A DNA stretch of 64,000 nucleotides, taken from Gambelia wislizenii (lineage: Eukaryota; Chordata; Lepidosauria; Squamata; Crotaphytidae). Shown one piece after another: positions 12,535-24,597 of this stretch; the stretch's first letter is position 1, and each line of letters starts with the position of its first letter. The stretch spans positions 61,345,001 to 61,409,000 of the forward strand of contig JAUMIR010000005.1 of assembly GCA_030847615.1 (NCBI GenBank), written 5' to 3'. Both the position numbers and the translations under genes were made by a program. Under the pieces are notes generated by a model. The model did not search any database, was not told the origin of the DNA, and saw only the letters and a list, made by a program, of their open reading frames with translations.

Positions 12535-12822
12535 ATGATGGAGCAAGCTTGTTTTCTCCTGCTCCAGAGACCAGGACACAAACCAATGGCTTCAAATTAC
12601 AAGAAAAGAGATTGTACCTAAACATTAGGAAGAACTTTTTTTTTTAACTGTAAAACCTTTTTGGCAGTGGAATAGACAGTGGAATGTACTGTCCTTCCTT
12701 GGAGGTCTTTAAACAGAAATTGGATGGGCATCTTATGGGAGTGCTTTAGTTGTTTATTCCTGCATGGCAGGGGGTTGGACTAGATGGCCCTGGGGATGCT
12801 TCCAGCTCTAAGATTCTATGAT
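12535..12822 (+). repeat. CR1 LINE 3' fragment
   Basis: The sequence runs from GATGGAGCAAGCTTGTTTTC through CTGTAAAACCTT to the terminal GATTCTATGAT, the usual CR1 3' end in plus orientation. It is heavily 5' truncated with indels. Confidence 0.8.
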
Positions 12823-12825
12823 CTG

Positions 12826-13436
12826 CATAGATGCATGTAATGCTTCCTTCCCTCACACTTCTATATGTACCTTTACATGTTGGTTCAAAACATGGCAGCC
12901 AGATCTAGGAGCGATCATATCACACCAATATGAAAATCACTCCACTAGCTGCCAATTAGTTTCTGGGCAAGGTACAAAGTGTTGGTTATTACCTTTAAAG
13001 CCCTACATGGTTTGGATCCAGGTTACCTACAAGATCACCTTCTCCCATATAATCCGCCCTGTACACTTAGGTCCTCTGGAGGACATTTGCTCCAGCCAGC
13101 TAGGACTAGGTTGGCAACTGTCACTCAGAGAACTTTTTCTTCAGCTGCCCCTAGACTCTGGAATGGCCTGCCAGAAGAGATACAACAGATGAATACACTG
13201 TTGGAATTTAGAGTAGCATCAAAGACCAGTCTCTTCCAGCAGGCCTATCCAGATTATTGTAAATTGTGAATTTTAAACTGTGTACTGATTGTTTTAAAAT
13301 GTCTTAGTCTTAGTTATTTTTAAATTGATAAGTTTTAACTGATATGTGTTTTTAACTAATATTATGTTTATATGTTAATGTATTGTTCCCCACCTCGATC
13401 CACAGGGAGAGATGGGTAAGAAACAACAACAGCAAT
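12826..13436 (+). repeat. L2 LINE 3' fragment
   Basis: Open stretches at 12979-13269 encode the L2 C-terminal block (FKALHGLDPGYLQDHLLPYN, then RTFSSAAPRLWNGLPEEIQQ and FQQAY). The 3' untranslated end carries CCCACCTCGATCCACAGGGA and GATGGGTAAGAAA followed by CAA simple repeats, as in L2 tails. It is 5' truncated and lies directly after a CR1 fragment. Confidence 0.8.
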
Positions 13437-13967
13437 AGCAGCAACAGCCACTACCTGTGTGGGATGTGTTTGCACACCTAGGGGAGGGTTGTAAGCTTCC
13501 ATTGTCAGTGGAGTGGTAAATCTGCTCCATGTTTCAGTTTGACCTTTAAAAGAAGCTATCCAAAGTGATGAACTATTTGGGATAGGGCTCAGCACCTTGG
13601 TAAATTTCTTTAAAGTTTGGACTAAAACCCAGAGCAGATTAATCAATCATCATTGTGCCTAGATTTTCCATATATTTGGGGGGGGGACAATAACTTATTG
13701 ATTATAATTCTCAGAACCCCCAACTTGCAGAAAGGAACTTTTCCAAATCCTGGCCTTCACAGATGCATTGCTCATTTCAAAAGAGGCCTCCGAATCCAAG
13801 CTCACAGCCTCTCACAGCCACATGTGAGGTGGAAGCTCAACTGATTTAGCTTTCCCTACCATTAAATCATCATGCCTGGAGAATAGGTACATTTGGTCAG
13901 GGCACAGATCCCTTTGTTAGGAAACTAAGAAACAACAACAACAAAAGTATTTTTTTATTACTAAAGG

Positions 13968-14192
13968 GGAGCCAGTGTGGTGCCGTGGTTTCATATGACT
14001 CTGGGAGACCAGAATTCAAATCCTTGATCAGCCATGGAAACTCACTGGGTGACCTTGGGCAAGTCACACTCTTTGATTCTCAGAGGAAGGCAATGGAACC
14101 ACTCTCTGAACAAATGTTTCCAAGGAAACTCCACAATAGGGTTGGTTTAGGGTTGCCATAATTTGGAAATGACTTAAAGGCACACAACAGCA
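13968..14192 (+). mobile_element. Sauria-type SINE (tRNA head, BovB tail)
   Basis: The head GGAGCCAGTGTGGTGCCGTG resembles a tRNA A-box. It is followed by a B-box-like AATTCAAATCC, the CTGGGTGACCTTGGGCAAGT core and the BovB-shared tail (GGGTTGCCATAATTTGGAAA) ending in ACAACAGCAAC. The flanking CTAAAGG (13961-13967 and about 14196-14202) is a plausible target-site duplication. Such SINEs are moved by BovB machinery. Confidence 0.85.
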
Positions 14193-14644
14193 ACTGCTAA
14201 AGGAAATAAACCCCATGCCAATTGCCATGACTACAAGCTGTCATTGGAGAGTGCCACTAGGAGATAATCTTCAGCAGGGTTGAGCTCCTGTTGGCTCTGC
14301 AACACAGGATTTGTACTTGGGAGACCATTCTGGCAATATGCTCATCCTTGCTTTGCCCTTGTTTTGCTGCAGGCTGTATTTTTCCCACTAGAGGGCACCA
14401 TTGGTAAATTTATTATCCTACTCAAGCAATTCTTTCAAGAAAAGGATGGTTTAGTTCAATGCATACATGTCCCTTAAAAAAATAAATAAATGTAATTAGT
14501 ATTCATTAAAATATAAAGCTGGAATATTTCCAATGTTTTGCTTTTTTTTTCAGAATGTTATATTGGGGGCAGCAGGGTGTTTCGTCAACACTACCAAACA
14601 CCTTATTATTTTCACTGTATTGGATTTCTGTATTGGCAGAACAT

Positions 14645-15475
14645 CATAGAATCATAGAGTTAGAAGAGACCACAAGGCCCATTTAATATAATCCTCTGCC
14701 ATGCAGGAATATACAATCAAAGCATTCCCGTCCAGTCTCTGTTTAAAAACCTCCAAAGAAGGAGACTCCACTATATGACAAGGCAACAACTCTTACGGTC
14801 AGGAGGTGTTTCCTAATGTTTAGATGGAATCTCTTTTCCTGTAGTTTGAACCCATTGCTCTGTGTCCTTGTCTTTGGAGCAGCTGAAAACAAGCTTGCTC
14901 CGTCCTCAACATGACATTCCTTCAAATATTTTAACATGGCTATCATATCCCCTCTTAACCTCCTTTTCCCCAGGCTAAACATACCCAGCTAAGCCGCTCC
15001 TCATAGGGCATGGCTTCCAGACCTTGAACCCTTTTGGTCGCCCTCCTCTGGACATGTTCCAGCTTGTCAATATCCTTCCTGAATTGTGGTGCCCAGAACT
15101 GGACACAGATTCCAGGTGAGGTCTGACCAAAGCAGAATAGAGTGGCACTATTACTTCTCTTGATCTAGACACTATACTCCTATTAATTTGACCTAGAATC
15201 ACATTGGCTTTTTTTAGCTGCTGCATCACACTGCTGACTCATGTTCAGCTTGTGGTCCACTAAGACTCCCCGATCCCTTTTGCATGTACTGCCATCAAGC
15301 CAGCTGTCATCCATCCTATACCTGTGCATTTCATTTTTACTGCCCAAGTATAGTATCCTATATTTCTCCTTGTTGAAATTCATTTTGCTAGTTTTGGCCC
15401 AGCTTTCCAATCTGTTAAGGTCATTTTGAATCCTATGGTGGCTTATGTGGCACAACTTTATATATTTTAATATTT
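14645..15475 (-). repeat. CR1 LINE 3' fragment
   Basis: On the minus strand the order is [57 protein letters not shown], then [20 protein letters not shown] and the TCATAGAATCATAGAG-type tail at 14645. The coding wording is spread over three frames with stops, so it is a decayed copy covering roughly the last 270 residues plus the 3' UTR. Confidence 0.85.
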
Positions 15476-16131
15476 CCAGAGAAAAGTTTCTAAAAGTGCT
15501 GAACTCTGGAATTTGATTCATCTACATAGAATCTCTCTCTCTTTCTGCTATCTGAATCTTCACCAGATCTTCTTTTGTCTACAGAGTGCATACTGCTTAG
15601 AAACAGGTTTTGAATATCTTAATAAATCCACCCTCATAAATAAATAAATCCTATTGTTGGTCATTCAAAAGAACAATCAAAAGAGCCAGGATTATTCTGT
15701 TGGTTGACATAAAGGTCTATTTTTTAAAATCTCTTTTCTTATTTGTCTACATGGTTTCATGCCATTTCCAGCTAGGGCTTTATATATGCAAAATCGCTTG
15801 TAAAACCCTTTGTTAAAACCGTGAAATCCTCTCCAATTGCCTTCTCACCTCCAGCTAGTCTCTCCTTAATTGATGGTCTTCATCTATGGGCATAATGGAC
15901 TGGTATTGATTCCCTTTTTTGAAAAGAGTCCAAATGGGGCAAAGCCATTGCCTCAGGGTCATACAGTTAAAAACATTACTTCAGTCCATACATTTCTCTG
16001 GCCATGACAATGCTGATATGGAGGGGAGAGCACGCCCTTCAGTCTCATTAAACAGTAATTTGCTTGGCTTGAAATATGCACACCTTCACAATTAAAAAAA
16101 AAACCCCAACCCCAAAACCCTCTCTAAATTT

Positions 16132-16173
16132 CTGCTGGACCTAACGCTACAGCTGTAGCATTAGGTCCAGCAG
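16132..16173. repeat. 42-bp perfect-centre palindrome
   Basis: Two 21-nt arms with a single mismatch and no spacer, centred at 16152/16153 on ACAGCTGT. The outer ends are CTGCTGGACC and GGTCCAGCAG. It may be a minimal remnant of a foldback element. No coding meaning was seen. Confidence 0.7.
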
Positions 16174-16664
16174 TCTGTTCTCTCTGCTGTATTGTAGGAT
16201 ACATATTTTCTTTTCTTTGAAACCAGAAGCTAGATAATACTGACTTTGGGATGCAAATTATGGCCAGACCTCTGAAATCATTCTGATGCCAGGAGAAAAG
16301 GCTGTAAAGAAAAATGGTAGTGGGACAAGCAGCACAGTTCTAATGGATAGTGGCCAAGATACACAGTAGGCCATGATTCCTGGATTGCACTGGTTGAGAA
16401 TAAAACCCTTCCTCTCCTCTATGCCCTTGCCTACTCCCCTAGTACTGAGGCCATTTATGCTGAGGCCTCATGGCTATTTAGTGAAGGAGAACAGCCAGAC
16501 AGTGGCTGGCTCTGCTTCAGCAGTTGGCTGCAGGAAGACAAAAGCATCCCATTGGATCTCCTGGGGTCATCTGGAGGACTGGGAGGGTGATGTCATCTTC
16601 CTCCATCTTGCTGTTGAAGCAGAGCCAGCCACTGCCTGGCCACTTCCTGTTGTCCCTGACCACT

Positions 16665-16667
<3 letters not shown>

Positions 16668-16705
<38 letters not shown>
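16668..16705 (+). repeat. (GT)19 microsatellite
   Basis: Uninterrupted GT dinucleotides. The two overlapping open frames that read VCVCVC here are artefacts of this run. Confidence 0.95.
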
Positions 16706-16707
<2 letters not shown>

Positions 16708-16895
16708 TGGAGTATCATCTCAGCACCAGGTAAAAAGGACACATATGATCAACACAGATGATAGAGCTGAATGCCACCCTCCATCTGCACTGACCTTTAA
16801 AATGCATACACAAGTGTAAGCTGGACTTTTGCATTGTTCATCAACGAATGCCAGGCATAGTATTAAATCCAAAGCTAGGTCACATTAGAAGTATA

Positions 16896-17348
16896 CAGTC
16901 ATCCCTCCACATTCGCGGCTTTCACATTCACAGTTCTGCATATTCGCAGATTGCCACTTTGGAGAGGGTGGGGAAGCAGCAATGGGGCTTCTAAAGCCCC
17001 GTTACCACTTTGAAGCAGGTGGGGGGAAAGCAGCGAAGGGGCTTTATGCCCCGTTGCTGCTTTGGGGAGAGTGAGGGGGAAAGTGGTGATGGGGCTTCTC
17101 AAGCCCCGTTGCCACTTTGGGGAGGGCTGGGGGGAAGTGGCGACAGGGCTTGAGAAGCCCCGTCACTACTTTGCAAAGGGAGGGTGGTAGTGGGGAAAAG
17201 CGGCAATGGGGCTTCTAAAGCCCCATTGCCACTTTGGGGAAGGTGGGGGGGTGGCGGAGGGGTGAATGGAAGCCTATTATTATTTGCGTTTTTTCACATT
17301 CATGGGGGTCTTCCGTCCCTAACCCCCACAAATGTGAAGGGATGACTG
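16896..17348. mobile_element. Tigger-like MITE with internal tandem units
   Basis: The inverted ends are CAGTCATCCCTCCACATT at the left and AATGTGAAGGGATGACTG at the right, flanked by TA (16894-16895 and 17349-17350). This is as expected for pogo/Tigger members of the Tc1/mariner group. The interior has about six units of roughly 55-60 bp, each with GGGGCTT...AAGCCCC inverted repeats and GCCACTTTGG. No transposase is present. Confidence 0.7.
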
Positions 17349-17385
17349 TACACTGATAGACTGCATCATCTACTTAATTATGAAT

Positions 17386-17425
17386 GTGTAACTAAGTAGC
17401 GACTTTGTAACTAAGCAACGTTTCC
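17386..17425. repeat. GTAACTAAG direct repeat, related to palindromic MITE ends
   Basis: GTGTAACTAAGTAGCGAC and TTGTAACTAAGCAACG occur side by side. The same ACTAAGTAGC wording occurs at the ends and centre of the palindromic element at 2957-3362. This may be one arm of a related, degraded element. Confidence 0.35.
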
Positions 17426-20400
17426 TGACTGGACCCCCCCCCACAACCCTTCTTAATAGCCAGCAGCCCCATTGAGCAACCAGGGTCTGTTCAGGTGGTA
17501 ATTAGATTGTTAAGGAGGAAGAAATTTCCAGCCCCCTCCTGCCAGCGAGTGAGCCAGCGATGAAGAATTGTGACAGGGATCCTGCTTCTGATTGTCACAG
17601 CCTTACTTGCAGCTTTTGCCTTCTTAAAGTAGGGTTGGGATGTTTGAAGAGCTATGTTTGAAGGTATGCACAAGAAACAGCCAATCCCATCACAAGAAGC
17701 TGTGATAGGAGGGGCTTCTGTGAGAGTGAGCCTGAGAGAATGTCAGTTGAGAGAAAGCAGTTGGACAAGTCAGGTGTGAAAGAGAGTGGGGAGTGAACTG
17801 TGCTGAGCGAAAGGTATGTGAATCAGTTGAGAGAGACTATAGAGAAAGTATATGTCTGAGTGTAATATGTCTAGTCGAAGGCTTTCACAGCCGGCATCCA
17901 TAGATTTTCCTTGGGTTTTTTCCCAGGCTGTGAGGCCATGTTCTGGAATAGTGGAATCTGTTTGCATATTTAGCTGCCAGTGTCATGTCCTACCTGGAAG
18001 AGGCCTCTGTGAATGAAGAAGGGGAAGAGCAAAGCCCCAGCTGGAACCAAAAGATGCTGCCATAGTACTGGCAGAGGCAAAGCCCACTCCATATGAGCCA
18101 GCAGCTACAGATCAGAAGGAGGAGACAGTGGGGTTGTTTAGATGACCCCCCCCAAAAACCCCCATAAAGAATGCAGGCAGAATACCTTTTGTTTAGATGA
18201 GCTCCTGCTGGTAGTCACCATATTGGGAAGGAGGGGAACTAAAAACTCCCACTGGATCATGATAACAGCATTTGCTGTTTCCACGATCTTTTTTAAAAAA
18301 TGTGCAATAATGTGCATAACAGGCACCTGAACAACCAATTTGAATAGGGGCACTTAGAAGAACTCAAATGTGATTGGTCAGACCTTGGCGGGGCTGGGCT
18401 TACAAGGGATGAAGCAGCCAGAGCCGCCATTGTGTTTTTTTGTTGGATGAACAATTGTGCATATTTGTTCAAGTGGTAGAGCAAAAAAAAAAAAAAGTTT
18501 TTTTAAAAGAGGAAAATAGCTCTTCCGCATCTGTCATCTAAGGGTGGGGGAAAGTTAGGGAGAGAATGGAGGGAGATTTTCAGCAGGGAATTCACCCGTG
18601 GCCACCATCTTTTTTTCGGGAGCATGCTCTGTGTAAACTTCAAACTTGGCCAAGTTTCCATGGCAGCAATCTTGCAAACGAGTTGTGGGCACAAATGAAC
18701 ACCTCTGCGATAGGGAGGTAAGGCACTATTTTTTGCTATTAATTCTCCTGTCTAGCTGCGGCCAGTGGTATTTCACCCTCTCAAGTGATATCCAAGGAAA
18801 TCTGAACCAGAAAGAGATTGCTGTGTTTGACACAGGGAAAGAGACAGGTGTTGGTCACTTTACCATCACTTGAGAGCTTTTGTGTTCATTCCCACATGAA
18901 TGAACTCATTTTCAGTTTTACAAAGGAATCTTTGCTTTGTTTTTACTCATCACAACATCTAGAGGAATTAGTGTCAATTATAAAATCTTGTTTACCTTCA
19001 GGGTGTAAAATGGCACTTTCCAAGTTCTGAGCAAACACTTTGTACACGAAACAATAACCCCCTGAAGCTAAGAATGAGCAAGACTAGTCCTCTGGTCCCA
19101 ATAGTGCCAATCCATGGTTTAGCAAAGGGTTTTGCTGGGTTTTCTTCCCCCTTCTTCTGTAGAATCTCAGATATTTCATGTGACAGTGCTATTCAATTTC
19201 TCAATTCAAATGCATCCCCAGATCATTCTGATTTTTTTTTTTAAAAAAGGACAGTAAAATGATAAAAGCAACCTAAAAACAACAGAGCCGAGCTAGAAAC
19301 ACAGTTAAAGACCTGGGACTTTCTCAACTCTTTGCATTCTTCTTTTAAAAATCCTACATTAAACTTATAAATGCATGAAAATTGTACTACTACTGCAGAG
19401 AACAAATAAAATAGTGGAGTTGACATCTAAGTGACTTTAGTTGTTAATTATATAGATCTACATTTTCTTTCCTATTGCTTCTTGTGAATATGAAGGTTTA
19501 ACAGTTAACTAAATTACTGATTTTGGGGCACATGATAGCACTTACTATGTAGAAACCAGTTTTTACAAGGTTTCTGTGAAGTATTTGTGTGAAGAAGAAA
19601 AATTACCTGCTATTAGTGTCTACCTGCCTATCTGCCTATCTGTCTGCCCGTCTGCCTACTTACCTACCTACAATTTGATATGACTCTTAAAAGTAATTAT
19701 TTGTTGCATTTTATGCTGGGTGATCCACAAAATACATTTGCATTGTAAAATCTGAAATTTAAACCATATATTTCCCAAATTTGGTCGTGATCCCTTCTTT
19801 GTCGATGACAAAGAAAACTCTCTGAATTAGAACCACAGTCATCACACTTGAGTTTGAATACAATTGGTGCAACTGAAAAGAGGAAGACAAGTGTCTCCCA
19901 AATTGGTTCAAGTGGTGTCAGTGAAATGTGGGAGTTTAAAACTACAGTGCCAGAATGTCACGCATTACTGCTCCCAAGTCCCAAGCACTGTCACTGCTGA
20001 GCCAAAATAGAGAACTCATCTAAAGTTAATCCTCCTCAGAAAAGGCATCTTTGCCTATTGGAAATCATGTCACACCTCCAGCATTGTTCATCTGGGAGGT
20101 GTTTTATTATTCATTGGCAAACTAGCTATAAACCCAGAATGACTTCTCTAGCACTGCAGAGGCAACTTAGACAACTGTTGTTATTAACACTGTGTCTTGG
20201 GTCTTTTAGTAAAACAGGAAACCCTGCTGGGTAATAGGCTATAGATATTCACTCTGATCCAAATTGGCATGCTTGGATGTGCCCTTCTTACCCACTAGGG
20301 TCTGAATAAAAAGAACTGTGCTACTAGTTCTGTGCACATGGCAATCCTCCATGATGCCCAACAAGCTATTTTCTTTTTTGAAATTTAACAGGGCATCCAC

Positions 20401-20924
20401 AAGGTGTTTTAAATATGACATGGAGGGTTTCCTATTCAAGAGTAGAAGCAACACCTTATACCCCCATGTACTATATAATGTCTATGCCAAACACTCTCAA
20501 TAATCACAGCTCAGGTTTGGCTTAAATTTGGGTGTCCTTGATTACTGAAAACTGGAGTTAAAAGACACTAGTTGGCATCCTGTGAATGGAATATACTAAC
20601 TAGTGTATGTACTTTTTTGGTTGTGGATGGAGGAGTTCATTATCTATCCTGACCAATAACCCCAGTCCCCACTCTAAACGCACCTTCCTCCTGAGGGCTC
20701 TCCCAAACACAGCCATGAGAGGACAGGGGTAGTGGTAAAGGAGCAGAAAGCTATGTCCCGATAGCTAATCACACAATGTGATACTCCTAGCTCCTTTGCC
20801 TTCAACCCCTGCTTCCCCCTGCCCACTACTACAAGGCCATATTGGAGGGGGGCACAGGAGGAAGGTGAGTTATGAGGGAGGTTAGGAGAGAGACAGTGTG
20901 TAGTTCTATCTGAGTGGAACTGAG
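17426..20924. other. Intergenic, mostly unannotated
   Basis: Apart from the PLE terminal fragment (17873-17956) and an imperfect tetranucleotide run at 19620-19676 (CTGC/CTAC/CTAT units), no gene or named repeat was recognised. The open frames are short and domain-free. Confidence 0.4.
17873..17956 (-). repeat. Penelope-like element terminal fragment
   Basis: TCGAAGGCTTTCACAGCC, then GATTTTCCTTGGGTT and GGCTGTGAGGCCATGTTCTG match, in reverse complement, the outer terminal repeats of the PLE pieces at 38560-38640 and 40790-40868. Only the outermost part is present; the hammerhead-like segment is missing. Confidence 0.65.
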
Positions 20925-20929
20925 TGGAA

Positions 20930-21392
20930 TGTCAGGGGATGATAGGACACTCAATCCCCGGCAGAAGTCAAAAAATATCTCAGCAGACTTAGTAGCAACC
21001 CGTTCCCAAGAATACTCACACACAGAGTGTTTAGACATCCAAATAAACAGGAGGCACTTTATCTTCAAGTTCAAGCAGTTGCAATATAATACAGATATTT
21101 ACACTCGGTAGACAAACTGCTTCGCCAGACATCCAAGAATCATAAGAAGAAAATGAGCTCTGAACTGAGCTTTCTTTTATACACACTTACAGGCATTGGC
21201 TTACTCAACCACATGGGTGCATTACATCAGATCTTGCACTCCAGAAGCTATGCCCTCTAGCATCCCTCTTCTGCAGCTGTGGCTCAAAGGCTAGCGTGAC
21301 GTGGCAGTTCCTTGGCCTCAGCCATCATGACTCAGCATGACTCTGCAGTTGTTTGGCCATTTTCTCTGGAGTTCAGTTTCCAACTCCTGACA
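20930..21392 (-). repeat. Copia 3' LTR (complete)
   Basis: A 463-bp LTR with short inverted ends TGTCAGG and CCTGACA. It is preceded outside by TGGAA and followed inside by the polypurine tract. The portion from about 21153 matches the right-hand LTR at 24358-24597. Confidence 0.9.
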
Positions 21393-21408
21393 ATCCCCTC
21401 CAAAATGG
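21393..21408 (-). other. Polypurine tract of copia element
   Basis: On the minus strand this reads CCATTTTGGAGGGGAT and abuts the 3' LTR, the expected place and composition for the plus-strand primer. Confidence 0.75.
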
Positions 21409-21515
21409 TCAAACTACTGTGCAGGACACATGTTATCATCACAACATAATCATCAACATACACTGTTAGACATCAATTGTCTTTTGGTTGACCTTCCCTT
21501 ATGGCACCTTTCACT

Positions 21516-22928
21516 TTACACACTAGTGACAAGGCCCAGCCTCTTTGCCAACTCATCATGGCTTCCTGCTGGAAGGGCTTTTGTGAGCAGGTCTGCAATG
21601 TTGTCCTCAGATGGACAATAACGCAGACACAAGACACCTTTTTGTATTAACTGCCTCACATTTTGGTAGTGTACCGCTATGTATTTTGTCCTACACTTCA
21701 AGTTCTCTGCTTCTGCCATAGCTATGTAGGCTTGGGAGTCCTCATGCACATCAACAGGCATGTGGCATGGCTCTTCAAGATCTGCAAGCATCTGCCTTAC
21801 CCATTGTACCTCACTTGCCATCTCTGACAAGGCAGCGAATTCAACTTCAGTTGTACTTATGGCCACACAGTTCTGCTTTCTTGATTTCCATACTATGGGG
21901 CTCTCTGCATACCTCACCAACCTGGTCACAGACTTCCTGTCAGACGTCTCTGCTGCACAAGAGCTGTTTACATAGTACTCAAGGGTCATCTGACTTCCCA
22001 CCAACTTCAGACACATTTCCCTGGTCCCCTTGAGATATCTAATTACTCTCTTCAGGGTTTTCCAATCTGCCCTCCTAGGCTTGGAGACCCTCCTACTAAG
22101 CACCCCAACAGCAAAACGTATGTCAGGCCTTGTGTTGTTGGCAATGAACAACAGATTACCAACCACTGAGTGGTACTGATCAGGCCTCACAAAACACTTT
22201 TCTGCCTCCAAGTTCACAAAATCTGTAGTCATGGGGGTTCTGACTACCTTGGCCTTGCTTAGCCCACGCTTGGCTACAAGATCATCTATCTTTTTCCTCT
22301 GGCTCAGGAAGAACTCACCAAGACTGGTTTTCTCAAATTCTATGCCTAAATAACACGTTGGGCTGCCTAGGTCCTTCAGCTTGAACTGTCTTTCTAACTC
22401 CACCTGCACTTGCTTCACATCATTGGCACTCTTTGCCGCCACACAAAGGTCATCCACATAAATCACTAACATGACAGCATTATCACCTGCCCCCTTGGTA
22501 TACACACAAGCATCAGTGACACTTCTTGAATATCCAAGTGAAACTTGATGGATGCACTTGTTCCAACAGCGGGCACTTTGCTTCAAAACATAAAGCACTT
22601 TGCACAACAAGTGTACCTTACTCTCTCCTGCACTATCATACCCTGGGGCCTGCTCCATGAACACTGTCTCCTCCAGATCAGCATTCAAATATGCTGTCCC
22701 AAAATCAAAGTGCTGCACTACCATTTGCCTTTTGGCTACAACAGCTAACACCATCCTCAGACTCTCTGGCTTTGCTGTGGGAGAAAAAGTTTTGTCAAAA
22801 TTGGTGTAGCGCTCTTGCGAAAATCCTTTCACAACTAAGCATGCCTTACACTTCTGTCCCATCAGGCATGTCCTCAAGCTTGTACACCCATCTACAACAA
22901 ACAACCTTTTGGTCTTTGGGTCTCTCAA
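21516..22928 (-). pseudogene. Copia reverse transcriptase and RNase H
   Basis: A 470-residue open frame. Reverse transcriptase motifs are FSPTAKPESLRMVLAVVA (about 48-66), VQHFDFGTAYLNADLEE (about 71-87), which holds the first catalytic Asp, and YVDD at about 157-160. The connection and RNase H parts follow, with RPDIRFAVGVLSR, KRVIRYLKGT, ISTTEVEFAALSE and the C-terminal NIADLLTKALP. The usual first RNase H aspartate region (normally SDADW-like) reads YVNSSCA here, so the nuclease looks inactivated. The N-terminal part of the domain continues in other frames at 22846-23133 (EEQEKWNSAMDSKFESLVEK, then CRWVYKLEDMPDGT). A frameshift therefore lies near 22850-22930. Confidence 0.9.
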
Positions 22929-23133
22929 CCATGTGGAACACTTTCTTCTCGACCAATGACTCGAACTTAGAGTCCATTGCTGAGTTCCACTTCTCCTGCT
23001 CTTCCTGGGGAAGCTTTAGGAGATCCTGAAAACTTGCAGGTTCCTCTGCCATGACATTGCACAATCTGGCTTCCTGGACAACAAACCTGTCAGGAGCCTT
23101 TCTAACCCACCTAGACCTTCTGGGAATGAGCAC
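22846..23133 (-). pseudogene. Copia polyprotein segment before the reverse transcriptase
   Basis: Carries the usual lead into copia reverse transcriptase: a Lys/Glu-rich stretch, then KWNSAMDSKFESLVEKKVF and CRWVYKLEDMPDG. It is out of frame with the downstream 470-residue frame and with the upstream piece, which shows at least two frameshifts in the polyprotein. Confidence 0.8.
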
Positions 23134-23188
23134 TCTAGTTCTGCCTGACTCATCTTCACTTGCATTGCTGCTACTATCTCTCTCTGTA

Positions 23189-23637
23189 TCAGGCTCTTTT
23201 CAGAAACATGTAAGGCTCAATGCTTGTTCGTGTTGGTGTGTATGTTGGAGTGGCATGTGAAGTGTCAGGCTTTTCTTCTTCTGCCTCCCCTTCATCATCA
23301 GACATTACTACTCCACCATTTGTGGGACTTTTGGGAGTTGTTGGCACATCCCTCCCCAAGGGAACAAACACTGATTGCAATTCAATCTGTCCCATCCTGT
23401 GTGCAATTCAAAATTTTCACTCCTGGAGTACACCACCTTCCCAGGATGAAAAGAAAACCTGTACGTATTGCCCTCATAGCCAAGGAAACGCAGCCTCCTG
23501 GTTTTAGGCTGTCCAGGTTTCCTTAGGCTTGGGGGTATCAGTACATTTGCATACTGTCCAAATATTCTCAGGTGTTTGAGATTTGGTGCCCTACCATATA
23601 ATAGATAATATGGGGTCTGGTTGACACTAAACATTCA
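23189..23637 (-). pseudogene. Copia integrase C-terminal part
   Basis: The frame ending at 23308 reads TPYYLLYGRAPNLKHLRIFG, then RRLRFLGYEGNTYRFSFHPG, the standard copia integrase C-terminal (GKR-type) region. It is separated from the catalytic core by one stop codon at 23635-23637, in the same frame. A further piece in another frame (23189-23395) continues the acidic linker with SDDEGEAEEE. Confidence 0.8.
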
Positions 23638-24327
23638 TAATCTATTCATGTGGTAAGCAGCAGTCGCCACTGCCTCCCCCCATAGCCCAGCTGGGGCTTG
23701 TGCATCTTCCATCATGCACTCCTGCATTTGTTTCAACATACCAATTTTTCTTTCTGCAAGCCCATCTTCCTCTGGAGACACTGGGTTTGTGGTTTTGTGT
23801 CTAATGTACCTCCTACGCATCCAGGTCTGCAGACCGTCAAACAAGAATTTCCCTCCTCTATCCGTCACCAAGCTGGAAACCCGGTAAGAAGGAAATTCTC
23901 TTTTAACTGTGTTCACACACTCATGGAACCTGTCTACAGCCTGACTTTTCTCCTTTAACAAGTATACATAGGTGTACCTGGTGTGTCTGTCCACAATCAC
24001 AAGGAAATAACGGTTTCCCCCTTCAGTGGTCTTGTAGGGACCAGCTAGATCTGCGTGGACAACTTCAAAAGGTTTCTTAGTGACACACTGGGTCTTCTTA
24101 GCAATTGGGAAAGTTTTTACCATTACTTTCATGCACACTGCACATTCTAAAAATCTTGGGCAGTTTTTCATGTTTAAACCAGGGCAAACTTTTGCCAGCT
24201 CTTTTAAACCTTTATAGCTAGCATGACCCATTACCCTGTGATAATAATGGACACACTTATCATGCAGGGGCACATTATCTGCAGGGTTCAGATTTGCTAC
24301 CTTCCCTTTAGGCAACATGTAATACAA
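23638..24327 (-). pseudogene. Copia integrase core
   Basis: About 229 residues. The N-terminal zinc-binding part has His30 and His35 (HRVMGH) and Cys62/Cys65 (CAVC). The catalytic triad is visible as Asp93 (VHADLAGP), Asp156 (VTDRGGKF) and Glu192 (GLAERKIG), a D-D(35)E spacing. The family inserts element cDNA into the host genome. The frame begins just inside the deletion junction near 24357, so gag and protease are missing, and it ends at a stop before the C-terminal domain. Confidence 0.9.
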
Positions 24328-24357
24328 TCCATGTTTCTCTAACCCTTTTGCACAGAC

Positions 24358-24597
24358 ATTATGAGCTCTGGACTGAGCTTTCTTTTATACACACTTCAGG
24401 CATTGGCTTACTCAACCACATAGGTGCGTTACATCAGATCTTGCACTCTAGAAGCTATGCACTCTAGTAAACCTCTTCAGCAGCTGTGACTCCAAGGCTA
24501 GCATGACTTTGCAGTTCCTTGGCCTCAGCCATCATGACTCAGCATGACTGCAGTTGTTTGGGCATTTTCTCTGGAGTTCAGTTTCCAACTCCTGACA
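24358..24597 (-). repeat. Copia 5' LTR (partial)
   Basis: Matches the inner 240 bp of the complete LTR at 21153-21392, with several substitutions and two small indels. It ends in CCTGACA directly before the TGGAA duplication. The other half is lost to the internal deletion that joins mid-LTR to the integrase N-terminus. Confidence 0.9.

Noticed and set aside
16373..16819. 148-residue open frame across the GT run
   Set aside because: No domain, no splice context, and it is prolonged by the microsatellite (VCVCVC).
19620..19676. Apparent short repeat array with spacers
   Set aside because: It is an imperfect tetranucleotide run (CTGC/CTAT/CTAC), not a CRISPR-like array.
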